Positions 1 through 6,526 of a stretch of 29,815 nt of DNA are shown in pieces (the stretch's first letter is position 1; each line of letters starts with the position of its first letter). The stretch comes from an uncultured Clostridia bacterium (GTDB lineage Bacteria; Bacillota; Clostridia; Lachnospirales; Lachnospiraceae): positions 1-29,815 of the forward strand of contig CALZBV010000005.1 of the NCBI GenBank assembly GCA_945622055.1. The letters run 5' to 3'. The translations under genes and the position numbers were made by a program. The notes under the pieces were generated by a model. That model did not search any database. It was not told where the DNA came from and worked only from the letters and a program-made list of their open reading frames with translations.

Positions 1-23
1 TTTGGTCCTCGAATTCTTATCAT
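1..23 (-). CDS. Start of an unidentified gene cut by the left edge
   Basis: An ATG at 23-21 on the minus strand opens a frame (M-I-R-I-R-G-P) that leaves the window. A purine-rich stretch containing AGGAGG and GGAAG lies 5-12 nt upstream, and a plausible promoter sits at 52-81. Only seven codons are visible, so no function can be given. The position downstream of agrD, behind a hairpin and with its own promoter, suggests a separate transcription unit. Confidence 0.4.
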
Positions 24-51
24 ACTTACTTCCTTCCTCCTTTCCCAAATC

Positions 52-81
52 TTTATATTTTTACAAAGACCTGCCTTGCAA
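52..81 (-). promoter_or_regulatory. Putative promoter of the left-edge gene
   Basis: On the minus strand, TTGCAA (76-81) and TATAAA (52-57) are separated by 18 bp, about 30 nt ahead of the Shine-Dalgarno of the left-edge gene. The rest of 82-177 shows no gene. Confidence 0.4.
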
Positions 82-177
82 AAACACACAGAAAGACACA
101 TAATCAATCCATCACATTTATCGTTACTGAAAATAGCGGCACTCTTTGATTTGCGCTATCAATACATTCACTGATAT

Positions 178-200
178 GGGCGTTCCAATCTGAAACGCCC
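178..200 (-). terminator. Hairpin after agrD
   Basis: A 7-bp GC-rich stem (GGGCGTT/AACGCCC) with a 9-nt loop begins 6 nt beyond the agrD stop. The T-tract is poor on the minus strand, so termination would be weak. The plus-strand side is T-rich. Confidence 0.4.
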
Positions 201-206
201 TCTTTC

Positions 207-356
207 TTACTTTTTGTAGCTATTCATTGCTTCCGGCATCTTAGGCTGGTGATAGAATGCCAGGCAAGCTGAATTTACAGATGCCACACCTATCATCAAT
301 GCCAGTGCAGAAACAGCTTTCCCATACTTGGCAAGCAAAAGCTTAAGCTTCTCCAT
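207..356 (-). CDS. agrD: AgrD-like cyclic (thio)lactone autoinducer precursor peptide
   Basis: This 49-residue peptide is the precursor of a secreted autoinducing signal. Residues 1-26 form the amphipathic/hydrophobic leader (MEKLKLLLAKYGK followed by a hydrophobic run). The core is N-S-A-C31-L-A-F-Y35, followed by the H-Q-P-K-M-P-E-A tail typical of clostridial AgrD-family peptides. By family analogy AgrB cleaves after the core and joins the C-terminus to Cys31, so the predicted ring is C-L-A-F-Y; the exact ends are inference. I chose the ATG at 356 over a longer upstream reading because a GAGGAGGG Shine-Dalgarno lies 8 nt before it. The gene overlaps the 3' end of agrB by 14 nt, which implies translational coupling. 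Confidence 0.9.
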   Translation of the reverse strand: MEKLKLLLAKYGKAVSALALMIGVASVNSACLAFYHQPKMPEAMNSYKK

Positions 357-939
357 ATTTGTTTTCCCTCCTCTCCACATATGAGTATAACAGCGATAAA
401 CTCGCTGAAACCACACCAACTAAATAACAAAAAAAATACAAATCTCTTCTATTCATAATCATGAAAAAACAGGTAAGTAACATTAATACAACCACATATA
501 TACGACTCAGCTTCTTGTATTTTTTATATTCCCTGCTATCAAATTGCTTATTGGGATGATCCATTGGTGCCACTATAAAGGTTATGACAGTTACAATCGC
601 CACGATTATCACGTCTATCAAAGGAAAATATTGTTCCGATACATGATTCAATATAAATAGAAATACCAACTGATTTAAGACAGACAATATATGACATTTT
701 AAGTATGTGGACGCATGATATCCTCCTGCTATTTTTCTGTAAACATAAAACCCAGCAAAAAAGATAACCGACTCAAAAAATTTTCCAAATAGTAATGCCA
801 GAAGCAACATAAGTGTGATGTATATACTCTGGGAAATCATCACCTCATAACTGTATTCATATATGTCTCTTTCTTTTTCATTTATTACATTGCTATCAAT
901 CAGGTATCCAACAATTCTTTTGGCAATAGAAGCATACAT
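343..939 (-). CDS. agrB: AgrB-type accessory gene regulator, AIP-processing membrane endopeptidase
   Basis: This polytopic membrane cysteine protease removes the AgrD C-terminal tail and helps to cyclise the signal. It has the family signature R-K-I-A-G-G-Y-H-A-S-T-Y-L-K-C. The His of GGYHA and the Cys seven residues later are the catalytic pair, near residues 75 and 82 from the chosen start. Hydrophobic segments surround this motif and continue to the C-terminus. About 199 residues is normal for AgrB. The start is uncertain: a GTG at 972 and an ATG at 954 are also in frame, but only the ATG at 939 has a GGGG-type Shine-Dalgarno at a workable distance. It lies between the sensor kinase gene and agrD. 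A LytTR-type direct repeat upstream suggests positive autoregulation. Confidence 0.88.
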   Translation of the reverse strand: MYASIAKRIVGYLIDSNVINEKERDIYEYSYEVMISQSIYITLMLLLALLFGKFFESVIFFAGFYVYRKIAGGYHASTYLKCHILSVLNQLVFLFILNHVSEQYFPLIDVIIVAIVTVITFIVAPMDHPNKQFDSREYKKYKKLSRIYVVVLMLLTCFFMIMNRRDLYFFCYLVGVVSASLSLLYSYVERRENKYGEA

Positions 940-1042
940 AGAAAAAGTCCCCATAAAATTACAGTATATCACATACTTCGTTCATAATTCTTTGCTGCAT
1001 TCGGATTGTCCGGGCATGTCTGCCGTTCCTCACCTCACTTTT

Positions 1043-1070
1043 ACTTTATCACGCTGAAAATAAACTTCAA
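1043..1070 (-). promoter_or_regulatory. Putative agrBD promoter
   Basis: The minus strand has TTGAAG (1065-1070), a 16-bp spacer and TAAAGT (1043-1048), each matching consensus at four of six positions. It starts 7 bp after the LytTR-type repeat pair. A sub-optimal promoter next to an activator site is what a LytTR-activated promoter would show. Confidence 0.4.
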
Positions 1071-1077
1071 TATAACC

Positions 1078-1109
1078 GGCCTATTCGTCACATGAAATGG
1101 CCTATTCGT
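1078..1109 (-). promoter_or_regulatory. Direct-repeat pair fitting a LytTR regulator binding site
   Basis: The 11-mer GGCCTATTCGT occurs at 1078-1088 and again at 1099-1109, identical and 21 bp start to start. On the minus strand this reads ACGAATAGG-N12-ACGAATAGG. Two 9-bp direct repeats with a 12-bp spacer is the known geometry of AgrA/LytTR sites. It lies between the kinase gene and agrB, immediately upstream of the putative agrBD promoter, and the nearby response regulator carries a LytTR domain. Confidence 0.65.
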
Positions 1110-1137
1110 TGTTCTAAAAAATATATCCTTCTATCTG

Positions 1138-2433
1138 TTACACTTTTTTGTTTGAAACTAATATTGTCACCCTAAACTCATTCTCCTCACACTCAAACAT
1201 AACCTCTCCACTGTACTTCTCTGCTACCCTTCTCATCTGCAGGATACCATACCCGTGCATTTTTTTATCTCTCTTTGTTGTAACAGGATGTTCTACATCA
1301 ACCCTTTCTTCCACAGGATTCTTTACAACAATCACCAGCGTAGAATTCTTTGCAATAATATTTATGTCAATCTTTTTTTCTACCGCCTGATTTTTTTCTG
1401 TAGCTTCTATTGCATTATCAACTGCATTTCCCAAAAGTACTGCCAAATCAACTGCATCCATAGTAACATCTGTCCGCAACTCCGTATTAAACTCCAGCGT
1501 AACCCCGGCCTTCTTCGCCTGTTCACCCTTTACCAGAATTAATGTATCAATAATGCTGTTTCCACACACAAATTGTTCTGCGTTTTCTGACAGAATTTCA
1601 TAGCTGTTTTTGATTTGTCTCCTGGCATTTTCAATCTCATTATTCTCCAAATCATGCAGGACTCCAATTGTGAAGTTTTTCAGGTCATGACGGAGCTTCT
1701 TTATTTCACTTTGTTGCTCAAACAGACTGCGATACTGTCTCTTCTGGCTTTCTATCATCTCATTTGCAATGATTAGGTTCCTTTCTGTTGTAAATGAAGT
1801 ACAAAGTCTGTCAATTACATAAAAAATCAATACGTTCGTGATAATCAGAAGAGCCATACTAAAAACAGTAATTGCCTGCATCGCAGGACTTTTTTCGACT
1901 TTATTGATATAATCAATCATAACAAAAACAATAATTGTCGAGGAAATTGGCAACAAAGCGGTATATGCCCACAACCACTTCAGCCTTCCCATTGGCAGGG
2001 AATGCTTTCCTATCTTTATTACAGCAACAAGAACAAAGGTCAAAAGCTTTGATAAAACTGTTCCGATAATATAATAGTATCCTGTTTTCAGTGTCGCAAT
2101 ATCCAATTTCAGCAAAAATGCGCTCATTTCTGCTACAATCAGCTCCGCAAAAGACCCAATCAGCACAATTGTAGCACTCAAAAAAAGACGATTATACCAT
2201 TTCGTTTCATAGAGCAGCGAAAATAAAACTATGATTCCAAGTAAAGACAAAAAATTTAGCAGAGGATTCTTCTGAACGCATAAGGATGCTACAAAGGCAA
2301 CGGAAAGCAGGAAGGCCACTGTCCCTCTCCCTTTAAAATACTTTTGTGCTGCAAATGCCGAAAAAAAGACGCATATAATGTAAACTTCCATCAATCCATT
2401 AAACAAACAAAATAAATAATAAGTACTCCCCAT
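1138..2433 (-). CDS. agrC: AgrC-like GHKL sensor histidine kinase
   Basis: A 431-residue membrane sensor kinase predicted to detect the AgrD-derived peptide and phosphorylate the adjacent LytTR regulator. Residues 1-210 are about six transmembrane segments with no large extracellular domain, as in AgrC. A coiled linker follows, then the phospho-acceptor region K-K-L-R-H249-D-L-K-N. The ATP-binding domain has the N box L-L-G-N-A-V-D-N-A-I-E-A (about 333-344) and a G box H-G-Y-G-I-L-Q-M (about 393-400). This is the HPK10/GHKL arrangement. Its ATG lies 1 nt after the TAG stop of the response regulator gene, so the two are co-transcribed. The symbol is by synteny and architecture; peptide specificity cannot be read from sequence. 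Confidence 0.85.
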   Translation of the reverse strand: MGSTYYLFCLFNGLMEVYIICVFFSAFAAQKYFKGRGTVAFLLSVAFVASLCVQKNPLLNFLSLLGIIVLFSLLYETKWYNRLFLSATIVLIGSFAELIVAEMSAFLLKLDIATLKTGYYYIIGTVLSKLLTFVLVAVIKIGKHSLPMGRLKWLWAYTALLPISSTIIVFVMIDYINKVEKSPAMQAITVFSMALLIITNVLIFYVIDRLCTSFTTERNLIIANEMIESQKRQYRSLFEQQSEIKKLRHDLKNFTIGVLHDLENNEIENARRQIKNSYEILSENAEQFVCGNSIIDTLILVKGEQAKKAGVTLEFNTELRTDVTMDAVDLAVLLGNAVDNAIEATEKNQAVEKKIDINIIAKNSTLVIVVKNPVEERVDVEHPVTTKRDKKMHGYGILQMRRVAEKYSGEVMFECEENEFRVTILVSNKKV

Positions 2434-2434
2434 A

Positions 2435-3142
2435 CTAATACACCTTCTCTAAATATTCCGCATAAGCCTTCATTACCTCTGCACGCTTACGAATACTAAC
2501 CATAACCCTTTCATCGTTATCCATAATAATGTCATACAAACAGAATTCTTTAATGTGATTCATATTAACACAATATCCCTGATGAACCTGATAAAATCCA
2601 TATTGCTTTAATTGTTCTGTAACCTCTGAAATTTTTCCCGGTATTTCAATGTGTTCTGACGCCAGATGAAATATCAGATGTTTTCGAACTGTCTCAACAA
2701 ATAATATGTTCTGTACTTCTATTCTCCTAATAGTACTCTTGCTTTTAATCACATAATATTGATGAACCAATTTATATTTTTCAATAGCCTTATTCAAAAC
2801 CTTTTGGAAACCTACCGCGTCTATAGGCTTCACAATAAAATAAAATGCTTCACAGTCATATGCAGAAATAGCATATTTCGGGTAGTTTGAAACAAACACA
2901 ATAATTGCCTTGCTGTCATATTCTCTTATTTTTATTCCTGACTGAATCCCATTGGTTTCGCCCATCTCAACATCCATGAAAACAAGATCAAAACGTTCTC
3001 CGGATTCATATGCATCTATAAGCTCCTCCCCATTGGAAAACTGCATATGCTCCAGCTGCTCCCCAATAAAGGGATTCTCACAAATATTCTTTAGAATTTC
3101 TTCTCTTGACTCTCTTGAATCATCACAAATTGCAATTCTCAT
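2435..3142 (-). CDS. agrA: LytTR-family response regulator (AgrA-like)
   Basis: A 235-residue two-component regulator. The receiver domain (about 1-120) has the acidic pair D7-D8, the phospho-acceptor D57 in F-M-D-V-E-M and the conserved Lys105 in V-K-P. The C-terminal LytTR DNA-binding domain (about 130-230) contains the typical F-Y-Q-V-H-Q-G-Y-C-V-N segment. Such domains bind pairs of 9-bp direct repeats with 12-bp spacers, which matches the repeat pair at 1078-1109. AGAGGA lies 7 nt before the ATG. It is first in a two-gene unit with the kinase. A TTGACA is present upstream (3243-3248, overlapping the terminator of the preceding unit), but I see no convincing -10 for it. Confidence 0.88.
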   Translation of the reverse strand: MRIAICDDSRESREEILKNICENPFIGEQLEHMQFSNGEELIDAYESGERFDLVFMDVEMGETNGIQSGIKIREYDSKAIIVFVSNYPKYAISAYDCEAFYFIVKPIDAVGFQKVLNKAIEKYKLVHQYYVIKSKSTIRRIEVQNILFVETVRKHLIFHLASEHIEIPGKISEVTEQLKQYGFYQVHQGYCVNMNHIKEFCLYDIIMDNDERVMVSIRKRAEVMKAYAEYLEKVY

Positions 3143-3245
3143 TTCTTTATCCTCTTACGTGGCTCATAGTCCTTCCCTCTCCTGCTTCATGGCTTCCATG
3201 CTCCGGCAAACATAAAAAACCGTCCGTACTTCACTCTAACATTGT

Positions 3246-3275
3246 CAAAAAGGCTGTTCCCAAAATAGAACAGCC
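3246..3275 (-). terminator. Rho-independent terminator of the esterase/xylanase operon
   Basis: On the minus strand, GGCTGTTC (arm 3268-3275) pairs perfectly with GAACAGCC (arm 3252-3259), and five T residues follow. It lies 47 bp after the stop of the M50-like gene. Confidence 0.85.
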
Positions 3276-3321
3276 CAACTTTCATATGTCCGGAATGCTT
3301 TTTCTGCGTTCCTTTACTCCT

Positions 3322-4737
3322 TTATTCCGGCTTCGCTTCGCTTTCATCCTTAGCTTCCACAGCCTTTACCGCTTCTGCCTCTGCCTTTACTTCTTCTGCC
3401 TCTGCCGTTACCGCTGCTGCATCTGCCTTTACCGCTTCTGCATCTGCCTTTACCGCTTCTGCCTCTGCCTTTTCCTTAACCATGCGCGCAAGCTCCATGA
3501 AAAGTTCGGCTTCGCCCGGTACCGGGTGCTTGTCACAGGCCTTCTGCATGTCTGCAAGGACTGCTTCTGCTGTTACGGCTTTGCTCTTTGGAAGCTTCTT
3601 CGGAAGCTTACCCTTTTTGGAGGCTACGAGCCAGTCAATTCGCTCACGTTCCTCGTCAGACAGAAAGAGAAGATATGCGTAACGGATGCGAAGAATGGAA
3701 ATATCCTTTCCCTGTGCAAAGACCGGGCGCAGCACATTGTAATAAGCCGCAATTTGCTCAAGAGGTGCCTTTGTCAGAACCATCCTGCCAAACCGTTCAA
3801 GGTCCAGTCCATTTACAAAACCAAGCGGCGGATTCTGAAACTGCTTCCCTATCTCCGTCAAAAGCTCTTCTGCAAGCTTCTCTTCACCCTTTTGCAGGTA
3901 GCGGTAATACCGGAGCAGCCTGATATAGGCGGTCAGCATGTCAAGCGGCTCGTCATCGGAAATCTCAAACAAATCATCGGAAAGCTCCGAAAACGAAACT
4001 CCGGTGCTAAGCAGCGCGTTGATTTTCAGCTGAAGATAAAATGCCTTCCGGCTCGTGCGGGACCTTTTGCACGCCAGACAGTTTTTGCCGTCATTCGGAA
4101 CTCCGATGGACATCGGAATCAGATTCGAAAATGCAAAAATGAAACCCAAAAAGAGAAAAAATCCCGCAAACCACACCCAGAACGGGTTCTTCGCAAGCAG
4201 AAGCGGCATTACCAGAAGGCAGGCCAGGATATTCATGATTCCTCCGCCAAGGTTATACCAGACATACGGGTACGCAGTCTCTTCCGACCATTCCGGCGGA
4301 ATCATCAGACACTGTCCCAGCGTTCCCGGAACCTTCAGCTTCTTTCGCATAAGCTTTCCGTCCTTTTTTACAATCGTAAACGAAAAGACACGAAACGAAA
4401 GGAACTGATAGCCGGTCATGATGCCAAACAAAAGGTGCCCGCCCTCGTGGATGATGGTATGCAGCACCATCATCACAAAATAGGCTGCAATTGCAGCAAA
4501 ACCATATAAAAAGCCCAGCCGCTCCGGTAACGGAAACGGAGGCTGAATCGCCAGCTCCAAATCCAGCTTATCCACTGTCATCGCGCCAAAAAATCCAATA
4601 AATCCACCAAATATGACACAGATTAACAGGAAGATTCTCATTCCTCTGCTTCCCTTTTTCCGTTGTGCCTTTAATGGCTTCAGCGCCTCTTCATAGGCGG
4701 AAAGCTGCTCCATGCTGACTGTTTCCCTTACTTCCAT
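3322..4737 (-). CDS. M50-like integral-membrane zinc metalloprotease with an Ala/Glu-rich heptad-repeat tail
   Basis: A 471-residue membrane protein resembling site-2 (M50) proteases. Transmembrane segments lie near 33-55, 77-95, 165-182 and 185-204. The zinc motif H97-E98-G-G-H101 is present. The third-ligand motif is N205-L-I-P-M-S-I-G-V-P-N-D216-G, matching the NxxP...DG signature, so it is predicted to be catalytically competent. A soluble, probably helical region follows (about 225-420). Residues 423-464 are tandem heptads of the type K-A-[DE]-A-E-A-V, from 21-bp DNA repeats. Hydrophobicity of the core implies intramembrane or juxtamembrane proteolysis; the substrate is unknown. It is last in the marR-led operon, 17 nt after the CE1 lipoprotein gene and just before a terminator. 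A role in processing the co-encoded lipoproteins is speculation. Confidence 0.75.
   Translation of the reverse strand: MEVRETVSMEQLSAYEEALKPLKAQRKKGSRGMRIFLLICVIFGGFIGFFGAMTVDKLDLELAIQPPFPLPERLGFLYGFAAIAAYFVMMVLHTIIHEGGHLLFGIMTGYQFLSFRVFSFTIVKKDGKLMRKKLKVPGTLGQCLMIPPEWSEETAYPYVWYNLGGGIMNILACLLVMPLLLAKNPFWVWFAGFFLFLGFIFAFSNLIPMSIGVPNDGKNCLACKRSRTSRKAFYLQLKINALLSTGVSFSELSDDLFEISDDEPLDMLTAYIRLLRYYRYLQKGEEKLAEELLTEIGKQFQNPPLGFVNGLDLERFGRMVLTKAPLEQIAAYYNVLRPVFAQGKDISILRIRYAYLLFLSDEERERIDWLVASKKGKLPKKLPKSKAVTAEAVLADMQKACDKHPVPGEAELFMELARMVKEKAEAEAVKADAEAVKADAAAVTAEAEEVKAEAEAVKAVEAKDESEAKPE
3367..3471 (-). repeat. 21-bp tandem repeat encoding heptads
   Basis: Five consecutive 21-bp units, with a sixth degenerate one toward 3346, encode K-A-E-A-E-A-V type heptads at the C-terminus of the M50-like protein. 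Units differ by a few substitutions and none breaks the frame, so the copy number could vary between strains. Confidence 0.8.
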
Positions 4738-4754
4738 GTCCCCGTAACGCTCCT

Positions 4755-5798
4755 TTATTTAAATACCAGCTGTGCAAAATTGTAAAGTCCGAGGTGCCAT
4801 ACGTTGTGATCGTGGTAGCCCGGAACCTCATGCCACATGAAATTCTCTCCGTCCGTAAGCTTATCCGTCAGCTTATCCAGACCCTTTGCTGCAGCACTTG
4901 CACTCGCCAGAGCCGTACCGTCGCTCAGTCCGCAGATGTTGTAGAAGTAGTTGATGTCGTAGTCCTCAAACTCCTTCAGCTTTTCTGCAATGACCGCTGC
5001 GGTGTTGGAGGTCGGAGCTGCTGAAAATGCGCCGAAATAGCTGATGATGTCCAGACACTCGCAAAGACCGATGTTAATCGTCTGCATGCCACCCATGGAA
5101 AGACCTGCCATTGCGCGGTGGTCTCTGGCTGCCGTTAAATCGTAACCATTCTCATCATATTCCGCGTAAGTAGCAAAATGGGAATCAATGTACGGAATCA
5201 AATCGTTTCTGAGCTCCTTGCCAAACTCGTAGAAGGAGTACGCATTGTCAAAGCTCGTGTTCGTATAGTTCACACAGGAACGGCCATTCGGAACGACGAT
5301 AATAAACGGCTCTGCTTCTCCGTAGTACATAAGGTTATCCATTGCGCAGCGGATACCGTCAAAAACACCGTTGATGCCCCATTCCTGCTCATTACCTCCG
5401 ATACCGTGCATTAAGTAAAGCACATTGTACTGCTTCGTCTCATCGTACTTCGGCGGAAGGCATACATATGCATGCTTCGTAATCTCCTCGCCGTTGTCTG
5501 CATAGGCGCGGGTCGGATAATCGATGCTTACCACTCTTCCGGCATAATCCTTGTTAAACTTCTTGTACTCTGCCGGATACATCTTATTCTCCAGCTTTGC
5601 CGGCTGGTGTACCGGTTCCGGGGTAGGGGTCGGAATCGGGGTTGCCGTCGGTTCCGGAGTCGCCGTCGGTGCCTCGGTCGGTGCTACCGTTGCGGTCGGA
5701 GCTTCGGTTCCCTGCTCATTTCCTCCCTTATTGCTTCCACAGGCCACCATACCAAATGCCATCGTCACAATACAAAGTCCTGCAAATAATTTTCTCAT
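4755..5798 (-). CDS. CE1-type esterase lipoprotein (feruloyl/acetyl-xylan esterase family)
   Basis: A 347-residue surface esterase of the CE1/esterase-D alpha/beta-hydrolase family. The signal peptide ends in a lipobox, F-G-M-V-A-C20, giving a lipid-anchored protein. A Thr-Pro-rich linker spans about 31-62, and the catalytic domain runs from about 68 to the end. The oxyanion motif L-M-H-G-I-G-G is present. The nucleophile is S234 in A-G-L-S-M-G-G; by alignment with feruloyl esterase domains such as XynZ, the acid is D293 in G-L-S-D-G and the base H329 in P-G-Y-H-D-H. The family removes ferulate or acetyl groups from arabinoxylan; the exact ester is not determinable here. It starts 20 nt after the esterase-xylanase gene and is closely similar to that gene's esterase half, suggesting a duplication. 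Confidence 0.85.
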   Translation of the reverse strand: MRKLFAGLCIVTMAFGMVACGSNKGGNEQGTEAPTATVAPTEAPTATPEPTATPIPTPTPEPVHQPAKLENKMYPAEYKKFNKDYAGRVVSIDYPTRAYADNGEEITKHAYVCLPPKYDETKQYNVLYLMHGIGGNEQEWGINGVFDGIRCAMDNLMYYGEAEPFIIVVPNGRSCVNYTNTSFDNAYSFYEFGKELRNDLIPYIDSHFATYAEYDENGYDLTAARDHRAMAGLSMGGMQTINIGLCECLDIISYFGAFSAAPTSNTAAVIAEKLKEFEDYDINYFYNICGLSDGTALASASAAAKGLDKLTDKLTDGENFMWHEVPGYHDHNVWHLGLYNFAQLVFK

Positions 5799-5818
5799 TT
5801 TTTCATCCTGCCTTTTTC

Positions 5819-6526
5819 TTAGTCTTTCAATGCCTTTAACGCCTCGTAGTAAGCATCCTTCCGCTTGCAGGCGCGGTCAAACAGTCCGCAGTACGGGCTG
5901 TTCATTTTGTAGCTGTAATCCGACTTGCTCATAAACGGGTCATCACAGATGCCCCAGATGGAAACATTTTCTATGAGCTGTTCTTCGGCATTCAGCCTTT
6001 TATAAGCTGCAAACAGCTTGCCATAGAAGGCTGCATGCTTTTCTGCCTGGTCCTTATCAAAGTTTCGCACCGCCATCTCGGTTACATGTACCTTGATGCC
6101 AAGGTCATGATACATACGGATCGCCGTTTCGATGCGGCGGATATCATCATAGTTCATACAGCCTGCCTGCTGTCCGTAGCCTCCGATGTAGCTCTGCATA
6201 CCCACACCGTCACACAGCTTTTCGTCTGCATTCAGATCCTGTATCAGTGCGATGACCGCATTGCGCTTGTCATCATAGAATGTGTTGTAATCGTTATAGA
6301 AAAGGTCAATCGAGCACTCCGGATTCTGTTTTTTCAGCTTGTTTACCGTCTCGCGTGCATAGGTAAAGGCGAGCTTTACATAGTCATCTCCGAGAATCGT
6401 ACAGAACCTGTTCTCTTCGCCACTACGATACCTTCTGATGTGGCGTGCATCTGCCCCCGGGTAATCTGCCGCTCTGTCGCCAACGTCTTCATTCACAACA
6501 TCCCATAAATATACAACGCCCGGAAA
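5819..6526 (-). pseudogene. C-terminal part of a GH10 xylanase domain, separated by an in-frame amber codon
   Basis: This stretch continues the frame of the gene at 6527-7999 directly after a TAG at 6529-6527, with no insertion or deletion. It opens F-P-G-V-V-Y-L-W-D-V-V-N-E, the GH10 acid/base motif (E504 in full-length numbering). It continues to V-H-V-T-E-M with the nucleophile (E641), then S-I-W-G-I-C-D-D-P and the usual C-terminal end. Both catalytic glutamates are intact and no further stop is present, so the lesion looks recent. No Shine-Dalgarno precedes the first internal start (GTG at 6496), so independent translation is unlikely. Without readthrough the xylanase activity is lost. 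A sequencing error remains possible. Confidence 0.8.

Noticed and set aside
3190..3250. Promoter of the response regulator-kinase pair with a perfect TTGACA
   Set aside because: No acceptable -10 hexamer lies 15-19 bp downstream of the TTGACA, which also falls in the terminator of the preceding operon.
3106..4509. Long plus-strand open frame opposite the M50-like gene
   Set aside because: Composition is biased (Cys, Arg, Lys), no family resemblance or Shine-Dalgarno is seen, and it is antisense to a gene with clear protease motifs.
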